Source: Actinomycetota bacterium
Lineage (GTDB): Bacteria; Actinomycetota; Aquicultoria; SKW223
Length of the DNA: 43,874 nucleotides
Direction of reading: 5' to 3'
NCBI GenBank assembly: GCA_026417515.1
Contig: JAOADC010000018.1
Span: forward strand, 1 to 43,874
The notes under the pieces are model-generated. The model worked only from the letters and a program-made list of their open reading frames with translations, did no database searches and was not told the DNA's origin. The position numbers were made by a program, and so were the translations under genes. Shown here piece by piece: positions 28,529 to 36,337 of the stretch (positions are counted from its first letter, which is position 1; each line of letters opens with the position of its first letter).

Positions 28529-28891
28529 TTACTTATAAGTCTTTTTCAGGTAATCAAGTAGTAAGGGGTAGTCTTCTTCAGTGAGGTTGGCACCATTATC
28601 GTACTGATACATCTTTTTAAGAACATTCTCCCACTCATCACCTCTATGTCCACTCTTTTCAATTCTATCGAGGTCATGACAGAAACCACATTTAGCAGCA
28701 AAGAATGCAGCTTGATCGAGTTCCTCTTTCTTTTTTTTATCGATCGATGCATCGACGTTATTTTCCTTTGTTTTTGAAGACGAGCAACCGATAAGAAGTA
28801 AAGAGAGTGCAAGAGAAATGATTAGAAGAATAGCAAGGATTCTTGATTTCAAAAAACCATCACCTCGCACCTTGTTTGTTAAACTATTCAC
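28529..28891 (-). CDS. c-type cytochrome-like lipoprotein
   Basis: Lipobox LLLIGCSS and heme motif CGFCH (AAFFAAKCGFCHDLDRI). Confidence 0.75.
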   Translation of the reverse strand: MNSLTNKVRGDGFLKSRILAILLIISLALSLLLIGCSSSKTKENNVDASIDKKKKEELDQAAFFAAKCGFCHDLDRIEKSGHRGDEWENVLKKMYQYDNGANLTEEDYPLLLDYLKKTYK

Positions 28892-28934
28892 CAGTTAAAG
28901 ATAAACTCCCCAGAATACTTTGTAAAGAAAAAAT

Positions 28935-31331
28935 TCAGAATAGAGTTGGCATATCTTCACTACCTGATTTCTGATAATCTAAGAGATTTTTATTGAAACC
29001 CAGGACTTCCAAAACCCTTAAGGCTGCTGGATATATCTGGTGATTTAAATAGTAATCGACATCGTAATTGCTTACGTCAACGAACTCCAGTGGTTCTGCT
29101 CTGTCAGCAATGGAGCCGCTACCTTCAACAATTATGTATCTTATTTGCTCTCCTTTGCTTATATCATATCCCCTATCTATTAATTTTCTCGCTGCTACAG
29201 CATGAGGAGTTTTTTGTTTATACTCGTCGAGTTCTTTTCCAAGTTGCGCAACCATCGATAGATCCTTTAAAGAAACTTTTCTCGACTTAACCTTAGAAAC
29301 AACATCTCTTACCTCACTGAGCGCTTCATCAATCTTTCCATCAAGAACTTTCCTCAAAACGCTCATTTGAAGTTTTTTTGCTAATTCGCACCAATCTTTT
29401 CTAACTGCTTCAAAACCTCTCACAAGTAACCTGTTTGAACTGTCCACTAATGCGTATCTTTTTTTAGCTGCTTTTTTCTCTCTTGTAAACGAGAATATTC
29501 CCTTTCTATAGACTCCCTGGAGTTCAAGTTCCATTATTCCAGGAAGCGAAGAATTTATCTCATTTAAGAAAGCAATCGCCTTCTCCTTAGAATCAACCTT
29601 AAGAAAGAGTGAATCTGTGTCACCATAGATTACCTCTCCAAAATTTTCGGCTTCTGAAACAGCAAGTTTTATAAAATGCCTACCGAAAGCAGCGCAGGAC
29701 TCTGCACACTGCCTGCAATACCAGCGTGCACCTGAGTAAGCAAGGTAACCATAGCTTGCATTCGCAAGCACTTTAAGTGCGCCTTGCATTTCTTTTGTGT
29801 AACTGAAACCCTCTTCATTTTCTTTTAAATTCTTAAGTTTTTCTTTGAGTTCAAACCTTCTTTTAAGGACTTCTTCAACACATGAGGAAATAAAACCCTT
29901 TCTTTCAGCACAGAACCAAAATTCCTTTTCAGGAACTTTGTGTTTCATTGTTGAATCTTTACAGCAATCGCAGTTAAGTGTTTCAGGCGAAATATTAAAA
30001 GAAACGATTATCGAAGGATAGAGCGAACGGAAATCAAAAACTGCCAAGTTTTCATGTAGGCCAGGTTTTGGTTCTATAACGTAACCACCTGCGTAAGGTT
30101 CTACTTTCCTTCTTTCTAAAATCTCATCCTGCTTTGGAAGATTAAGAGCAACAGCATTGAAATCTCTGGTCTTCTTAACAAGATAGTTGTCAACCAGCAG
30201 CCCATAGGTTTCTCTAGTTGCATCAAATGGAGTTTCTCCAGATATGTTTGACAATGAAAGTATCTGAGGTAGAAGTGACCTTGCTAATTTATATGTCAAA
30301 ATGGCATCGTTTCTGGAATATGCTACCAATTCTTCTCTTGGACCCTCTCTCCAGAGCATAATGATTTTTTCATATCCAATCTCTTCTTTGCCTTCTCCCA
30401 CTATTTCAGAAGCAACTTCGTTGAGAGTTAAGACCTCAGATTGCAGTTGGGGAGCAAGAATGTTCTGCACAAAAGGAAAAAGATCAATATGAACGGCGCC
30501 TTCAATTCTTGCAGCGTATCCCCTTCCCCTTCTAACCCACTTTAAGGTTGATCCTCCCTTTAAAAAGGGGAGTTTGAGACGATAATTCCTAATCTTTTCT
30601 CTAATGATGTCTAAGTCAAAACCATCTGAGTTGTACCCAACAATAAAATCTGGATCGTATTCTTTTAAAAATTCAACAAAACCCATTAAAAGTTCTTTTT
30701 CGTCTTCAAATTGCTTATCAGATCCTTCTGCGTAAGATGCAGCATATACAAAAGCCTTTTCTTCTGAGACTGCAAATGAGATAAGAACGATTTGACCATC
30801 AACGTACTCAATATCGAAAGCAAGAATCTTAAAATCAGGAAAACTGCCGATTTTTGACTGTTGAATCTCAACCAGTTTATAGGTTGGATAAGATGAAAGT
30901 TCTTGTATTTTTAAATCGCTTAAAGTAACCTCAGCTTCGACCCAACTTGCAGGAGAAATACACTTGTCCCTCAGAAATCTTTTGTATTGATTTAAGGTAT
31001 GTTCATAGCATTCATTTATGATTGGCTTGTGCTTTATAGCATCTCTTAATCTTTGAAGGTCCGATGGCTTTCTTGCATAAACTTTAAGCAATTCAACTTC
31101 TTTTCCATTAAGCAATTTATTTTCAATACTATGGCCAGAAAATTCTGGACATTTCTTTAATTCTTGAAGAGTCTTTTGAAGATCGTTAAAGTGAACATAA
31201 AAATATGGTTGAATGCTCTCATCAACTAAGACGACCTTGCTACCATCACTTTTCTTAGCAAGCAGGATATTTAAGGTTTGCTGGCCACTCTGCTGGTAGG
31301 TTGCATCAAAAACGAAAAAAACATCTTTCAA
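28935..31331 (-). CDS. Family B DNA polymerase (archaeal-like)
   Basis: Exo motifs (AFDIEYVDGQ, VGYNSDGFDLDII, YSRNDAILTYKL); pol motifs DFRSLYPSII, KVLANASYGYLAYSGARWYCRQCAES, YGDTDSLFLK. Confidence 0.95.
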   Translation of the reverse strand: MKDVFFVFDATYQQSGQQTLNILLAKKSDGSKVVLVDESIQPYFYVHFNDLQKTLQELKKCPEFSGHSIENKLLNGKEVELLKVYARKPSDLQRLRDAIKHKPIINECYEHTLNQYKRFLRDKCISPASWVEAEVTLSDLKIQELSSYPTYKLVEIQQSKIGSFPDFKILAFDIEYVDGQIVLISFAVSEEKAFVYAASYAEGSDKQFEDEKELLMGFVEFLKEYDPDFIVGYNSDGFDLDIIREKIRNYRLKLPFLKGGSTLKWVRRGRGYAARIEGAVHIDLFPFVQNILAPQLQSEVLTLNEVASEIVGEGKEEIGYEKIIMLWREGPREELVAYSRNDAILTYKLARSLLPQILSLSNISGETPFDATRETYGLLVDNYLVKKTRDFNAVALNLPKQDEILERRKVEPYAGGYVIEPKPGLHENLAVFDFRSLYPSIIVSFNISPETLNCDCCKDSTMKHKVPEKEFWFCAERKGFISSCVEEVLKRRFELKEKLKNLKENEEGFSYTKEMQGALKVLANASYGYLAYSGARWYCRQCAESCAAFGRHFIKLAVSEAENFGEVIYGDTDSLFLKVDSKEKAIAFLNEINSSLPGIMELELQGVYRKGIFSFTREKKAAKKRYALVDSSNRLLVRGFEAVRKDWCELAKKLQMSVLRKVLDGKIDEALSEVRDVVSKVKSRKVSLKDLSMVAQLGKELDEYKQKTPHAVAARKLIDRGYDISKGEQIRYIIVEGSGSIADRAEPLEFVDVSNYDVDYYLNHQIYPAALRVLEVLGFNKNLLDYQKSGSEDMPTLF

Positions 31332-31385
31332 TTGATTTTACCCTCCAATCGCTTATGGAGGTACTTGTATAAAGATTTTAGAACA

Positions 31386-32087
31386 TCAGTACTTAATTTT
31401 TAAAATCTGAAGCAAATAAACAATCAGTGGTGCAACAAAAACTGAAGGTAAGAGATTTGCCAATCTTATTCTTTTTATCTCAAGTAACATAATGCCTATT
31501 CCAATTATCAATATACCTCCAGCAGCTGTCATCTCATTAATCATTGCTTTTGTGACAAAGTTTCCTGCAAAAAACCCAAGCACGGTAAGGCTTCCTTGAT
31601 AAAGAAGAATCGTGATAATGGAAAAAACGACGCCCCATCCAAGACTGGCTGCAAGTGCCATACCAGCAAATCCATCGAGAACTGCCTTTAGGGCAAGGAT
31701 TTTATAGTCGCCTGAAAGCCCATCAGTTATCGAACCAAGGATTGCCATCGGTCCTACGCAGAAGAGAAGGCTTGCGGCAATAAAACCTTCGCTAAATCTT
31801 GAATCTCTTGATTTCAATATCCTTTTCACATTATCAGCAAAACTCTCAAGAGCAGATTCGATATCAATCAGTTCACCTATTATCCCACCTATTAAGACAG
31901 CAAACAGTGGTATAAGAATATTTTTTGACTTAAATGAGTATGAAAAACCTATTGATAATGTGAATATACCAATAGCATAGAGTAGTGTTGTTCTCATCTT
32001 TTGATTGAAACCCTCGCGAATCATAGCACCTAAGGTGCCACCTAAGATAACCGCAAGTATATTTATTAATGTGCCAATTCCTCTCAT
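31386..32087 (-). CDS. DUF554 family membrane protein
   Basis: GTLINILAVILGGTLGAMIREG, GALIGEL-like, GPMAILGSITDGLSGDYKILALKAVLDGFAGMALAASLGWGV. Confidence 0.92.
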   Translation of the reverse strand: MRGIGTLINILAVILGGTLGAMIREGFNQKMRTTLLYAIGIFTLSIGFSYSFKSKNILIPLFAVLIGGIIGELIDIESALESFADNVKRILKSRDSRFSEGFIAASLLFCVGPMAILGSITDGLSGDYKILALKAVLDGFAGMALAASLGWGVVFSIITILLYQGSLTVLGFFAGNFVTKAMINEMTAAGGILIIGIGIMLLEIKRIRLANLLPSVFVAPLIVYLLQILKIKY

Positions 32088-32156
32088 TTGCTTTACTCCA
32101 TTTGAAAGAATTAAAATTAAAAAGCTTCAATCACTAATTTTAAAGGAGTTGCTCTA

Positions 32157-33698
32157 ATGAATTATAAGTTTGACTTCACTTTTTCTCCAGATTCACAAAA
32201 AGTAAAGGAAATTGAATGGTATGACTATAAGGAAGGAATGAAAAAAGCATACGAAAATAATAAACTTGCCCTTCTTGTAATTTCTGCCGCTTGGTGCCAC
32301 TGGTGTCATGTGATGGATGAAACGACGTTCTCAAACGACAGTTTGATATCAAAGATAAATACCGAAATGGTTGCCATAAGATGTGATGCTGATCTTGAGC
32401 CTGAGATTGAAGCGAGATACGCAGGCGAAGGATTGCCTGCCGTTTTCATTCTTTCACCACATGGAATAACAATCGGCAGCGGCAACTTTTTTACCCAGCA
32501 TGAGCTACTCTCACTAATAAATGAAGCGCAGACTTTTTTTGAAACACAGAGGAAGTACTACTTTGAAAAAAAAGAGGATTTTGAACGCAATCTTGAGAAA
32601 ATCCGATCAACAAAAACAACATTTGAAAAGGATTTTGATTTAGAGACTGTTGTCAAAGACACCATAATTCAAGCAGTGATGAACCTTGACCACGAAGAAG
32701 TTGGATTTCTTGGCGAAGGAAAGTTTCCATTTCCTGAAATGGTATCCTTCTTGTTTTCGATTGCTGAATACGAAAATCAGGAAGAGCTATTAGAAATGCC
32801 ATCCGAAATTCTCAGAGCAATTGTTGATAACCTATTTGATAAAGTCGAAGGTGGATTCTTTCGCTACGCAAGGATGAGCGACTGGTCAAACCCACAAACA
32901 GACAAACATCTATACGACAATTCTTTAATGATTGAATTATTATGCTTGGGATACAGATTAACTAAAGATATTTTGTTTTTGAATGCTGCAGAAATGACTA
33001 TAGATTTCATTGATAAAAACCTAAGAACACCTTCTGGTCTCTACGGATTTTGTGTAGATGCAAACGACGAATATTACGATAAATCTGCTGAAGAAAGGCT
33101 TTTCTCGTCTGTAAAGCCAAGAAGAATTCTCCATCCTGTTTCTGCATACAATCTAAGATTTGCATCATCTCTTATTGATGCTTATCTTGTAACTGGTAAG
33201 AATATGTATCTTGAAATTGCTCAAAGAATTATAGACGTCTTGCTCAAGGAACCTTTCTTCGATGAAGAAAGGAATCTCTTGAAGCGCTCACCAATAAAAG
33301 AAGGTTTCTTGCTACAGGATTCTGCCGAATTATTGAACGCGTTACTTAAGTGTCATCAGGTAACTAAGAAAGCGTCATTGCTTGAAATTTCCAAATCTAT
33401 TTATGAATCAATTGTGAAATCATTCTATGACCATAATAAACTCAGCTTTAAGGATAGGGTTTTAGAATCAGATGATTTAGGTGCTTTAAGCATTAACTAC
33501 CATCCACTAAACGAGAACTGCCTGCTGGCAAGATGTATCTATTATCTTTCACGCCAGGACAGTAGTTTGAAAAATGAAATAGAAAGAGCCGAAACAGTAA
33601 TTAGATTGTACTCAGAAAACATCGAAAATCTCGGTCCAAACGCTGGCCCTATCGGTCTCGCTGCCCTTTCTGCACTGAAAGCAAAGGAGGCTAATTAG
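32157..33698 (+). CDS. DUF255 thioredoxin-like / six-hairpin domain protein (YyaL/SPATA20-like)
   Basis: EIEWYDYKEGMKKAYENNKLALLVISAAWCHWCHVMDETTFSN; AAAGGAG SD upstream. Confidence 0.9.
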   Translation: MNYKFDFTFSPDSQKVKEIEWYDYKEGMKKAYENNKLALLVISAAWCHWCHVMDETTFSNDSLISKINTEMVAIRCDADLEPEIEARYAGEGLPAVFILSPHGITIGSGNFFTQHELLSLINEAQTFFETQRKYYFEKKEDFERNLEKIRSTKTTFEKDFDLETVVKDTIIQAVMNLDHEEVGFLGEGKFPFPEMVSFLFSIAEYENQEELLEMPSEILRAIVDNLFDKVEGGFFRYARMSDWSNPQTDKHLYDNSLMIELLCLGYRLTKDILFLNAAEMTIDFIDKNLRTPSGLYGFCVDANDEYYDKSAEERLFSSVKPRRILHPVSAYNLRFASSLIDAYLVTGKNMYLEIAQRIIDVLLKEPFFDEERNLLKRSPIKEGFLLQDSAELLNALLKCHQVTKKASLLEISKSIYESIVKSFYDHNKLSFKDRVLESDDLGALSINYHPLNENCLLARCIYYLSRQDSSLKNEIERAETVIRLYSENIENLGPNAGPIGLAALSALKAKEAN

Positions 33699-33934
33699 TG
33701 AAAGATATATCTCGAGAAGAAACTCTGAGAATTTTTAAAAAAATCCTTGAAGAACAGGCAGATTATGATCTTGCTCAATTGGATGATGAAAAGCTGATTG
33801 AATTGATTTGCACTGGATGTCCATTTTATGATAAAGACAAGGAAAGATTAGAGTGTGGCGCTTTCAGAATACTTACAAGTATTTTGAAATCTGGCAAACT
33901 AAGATCAGATGATTTAAAGAAGATGATAGGTTAA
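33698..33934 (+). CDS. Small Cys-containing protein (CTGCPF...ECGAF), unknown family
   Basis: GTG start overlaps upstream stop by 1 nt; next gene begins 1 nt after its stop; motif CTGCPFYDKDKERLECGAF. Confidence 0.8.
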   Translation: MKDISREETLRIFKKILEEQADYDLAQLDDEKLIELICTGCPFYDKDKERLECGAFRILTSILKSGKLRSDDLKKMIG

Positions 33935-33935
33935 G

Positions 33936-35099
33936 ATGTATCTCCATAAAGATGTTTCCTTTAAATACTACAACGGAATTCCATATATTTACCAAAGAAA
34001 TACAGACGAAATTTTTGAGGCTGATGAGGAACTTATAAACTTACTTAAAGAGATTTTTTATAAACAGGAAACAAACTTCTCAATATCTGAGGATGTTCTT
34101 AAATATCTTGTCAAAGAAAAATTACTCACTTTTTCTGAAGGTGAAAAGAGCAAGAAGATTTCTGAAGGAAAATTTGCCTCTTCACACCATCCTCCGCTTC
34201 AGTATCTTCATTTAATAATCACAAGCAGATGCAACTTTAGATGCAAACACTGCTTTGTTGAACAAAAACCGTTAGATGCAAAATTGGAGCATCTTCAAAA
34301 AATATGTAAAGAATTCGAAGATATTGGTGGTTTAAGGTTGATTGTCTCAGGTGGAGAACCTCTCGAACATCCCGATTTTTTCGCCTTTAACGAGTTCCTT
34401 TCAAAAATAGATGGCGTTCGAAGAATTTTGCTGACCAATGGTTGGAAATTGTCGCTTCTTAGTGAACAAGAAATAAAGAATTTAAACTTCGACGAGGTTC
34501 AAATATCGCTTGATGGCAATGAAGAAATCCACGACTGGTTAAGGAGGAAGGGATCATTTAAGCGAGTCATTGAATCTGCAAAGAAGATAAAGAATTCTCA
34601 TATCGATCTTTCTTTTGCTACTGTAATTCATTCTCATAACATAGGCATCTTTAACGAAATAGAAAATATTGTAAAAGAATTTCAACCTTTTAGGTGGACT
34701 ATCGATTTTATCTGCGCAACGAATAAGTCAAGGAAGCACAATCTCATTCCTGATTTTGAATCGGCAAATTTACTGAAACATTCTTTCAATTCAAGATATC
34801 ATTCTTCATCTCCTGGCTTTGCTTGTGGACCAAATCTGGCATCTATTCTTCCAGATGGCAATCTCTGCAAGTGCGATTACTTCACAGAAATAAGTGGTGG
34901 AAATGCTTTTGAAAAAGGACTTCTTGCTTCATGGAACGACCTTAAGAAAATCAGGATCGAAGAAATAGATTGCAAAGGTTGTCCTTTTGCGGATTCCTGC
35001 CGCGGGGGTTGCAGGTATCGAGCATTGTCTTATAATGGAAATATGGCTGCCAAAGATCCGGTGGCCTGTGTTATTTTCAACTGCTACGAAAGCAGTTAG
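33936..35099 (+). CDS. Radical SAM/SPASM domain protein with possible PqqD-like (RRE) N-terminus; putative peptide maturase
   Basis: CNFRCKHC (CxxxCxxC); SPASM Cys pattern CGPNLASILPDGNLC...CKGCPFADSCRGGC...C; N-terminal ~70 aa resembles PqqD/RRE winged-helix. Confidence 0.92.
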   Translation: MYLHKDVSFKYYNGIPYIYQRNTDEIFEADEELINLLKEIFYKQETNFSISEDVLKYLVKEKLLTFSEGEKSKKISEGKFASSHHPPLQYLHLIITSRCNFRCKHCFVEQKPLDAKLEHLQKICKEFEDIGGLRLIVSGGEPLEHPDFFAFNEFLSKIDGVRRILLTNGWKLSLLSEQEIKNLNFDEVQISLDGNEEIHDWLRRKGSFKRVIESAKKIKNSHIDLSFATVIHSHNIGIFNEIENIVKEFQPFRWTIDFICATNKSRKHNLIPDFESANLLKHSFNSRYHSSSPGFACGPNLASILPDGNLCKCDYFTEISGGNAFEKGLLASWNDLKKIRIEEIDCKGCPFADSCRGGCRYRALSYNGNMAAKDPVACVIFNCYESS

Positions 35100-35122
35100 A
35101 CCCTGCGAAGGGGGGTAAGATT

Positions 35123-35185
35123 ATGAAAATCGTAAAGGTTTCCACCAGTTCTTCTTCAACCTGTAAGTGTTCTGGAAGCTGTTAA
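35123..35185 (+). CDS. 20-aa Ser/Thr/Cys-rich peptide MKIVKVSTSSSSTCKCSGSC, putative RiPP precursor
   Basis: SD-like AAGGGGGGT upstream of ATG; 23-nt gap from radical SAM gene; intrinsic terminator begins at the stop codon; missed by ORF track due to size. Confidence 0.75.
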   Translation: MKIVKVSTSSSSTCKCSGSC

Positions 35186-35216
35186 AAAAACCCGGCCATT
35201 ATGGCCGGGTTTTTTA
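35184..35216 (+). terminator. Intrinsic terminator (probably bidirectional)
   Basis: AAAAAAA-CCCGGCCAT-T-ATGGCCGGG-TTTTTT, perfect 9-nt arms. Confidence 0.92.
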
Positions 35217-35219
35217 TTT

Positions 35220-36332
35220 CTAAACATAATCTGCAATTGTTTTTAAGATATTAAGATAGGAGTTTACGAACCTTTCTTCCCCATCTTTAAGAAGGTATTT
35301 TCCAACATCTTCAAGGTCAATTCCCAGTTCATTGAGTTCTCTTTCGATATTTAGTTGTTCATCAAAGTCCATTTCAGCAATAACGGGTTTACCATGGTAA
35401 TTAAAGGCTTCAAAAGTTTGAGAAGGCACAGTTACTATGGTATCTGGATAGATTAGTTCTTGAACATACTTTATATCTGAGTAGCTTGGATTTTTGGTGC
35501 CTGTTGAGGCCCACAGGGGATTCTGGATGCGCGCACCACTATTCTCGAGAATTCTAAAGTCTTCAGAGTCAAATATTTCCAGAAACTTCTTGTAGACAAG
35601 TCTTCCAACAGCGATGGAAGCTTTTCCTCTTAAACCAAGTGCCTTTTTCTTTTTTTCTTCTGAAATATCGTCTCTTTCAGCCATTCTTTCAAGAAGTGCA
35701 TCAACATAGGTGTCTAACCTGCTCATAAAAACTGAAGCAACGCTTCTAATATTATTTAGAGGAAGCTTGGCATCGTATCTTCTTTTTAATCCTTCGATAT
35801 AGGCAAGAGCTACCTTCTCGTACTGCTTGACTGAAAAAATGAGTGTAACATTTATGTTATAGCCTTCGCTTATCAATTGCGTTATTGCAGGAATTCCTTC
35901 ATCAGTCGCTGGAACCTTAACCATTATATTTTCCAGTCCAACTTCACTGATAAGCCTTTTTACTTCACTAACAGTTTTTTCTGTATCATGCGCATAAAGA
36001 GGAGAAAGTTCGAGGCTTACAAATCCAAGTTCACCCCTTGAACTATCAAAAAGGCTTTCGAATGCTTGCGCTGCCATACGAATATCGTGTATCAGGAGTT
36101 CATCGTATATTTTTTCAGGTTCACGATAAGTTAAACAAAGCTTTTTTATATCTTCAATATAAACAGGATTGCTTTTAAAAGCATTTTCAAATATTGTTGG
36201 ATTGGATGTTATTCCTGATAAACCATCCTCTCTTATCATTTTTCTCAGTTTTCCAGTAGTAATAAGATCACGGCTCAGGTCATCGTACCAGACTTCCATT
36301 CCTAGGCTTGTTAATTCTTTCCATACAGACAT
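35220..36332 (-). CDS. tal: Transaldolase (long form)
   Basis: SLGMEVWYDDLSRDLI, GITSNPTIFENAF, VKVPATDEGIPAITQL, ASTGTKNPSYSDIKYV. Confidence 0.94.
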   Translation of the reverse strand: MSVWKELTSLGMEVWYDDLSRDLITTGKLRKMIREDGLSGITSNPTIFENAFKSNPVYIEDIKKLCLTYREPEKIYDELLIHDIRMAAQAFESLFDSSRGELGFVSLELSPLYAHDTEKTVSEVKRLISEVGLENIMVKVPATDEGIPAITQLISEGYNINVTLIFSVKQYEKVALAYIEGLKRRYDAKLPLNNIRSVASVFMSRLDTYVDALLERMAERDDISEEKKKKALGLRGKASIAVGRLVYKKFLEIFDSEDFRILENSGARIQNPLWASTGTKNPSYSDIKYVQELIYPDTIVTVPSQTFEAFNYHGKPVIAEMDFDEQLNIERELNELGIDLEDVGKYLLKDGEERFVNSYLNILKTIADYV

Positions 36333-36337
36333 TTAAC

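Noticed and set aside
35100-35185. Reading the 20-aa ORF as an attenuator leader peptide
   Set aside because: The terminator directly after it is followed only by a gene on the opposite strand, so there is nothing downstream to attenuate.
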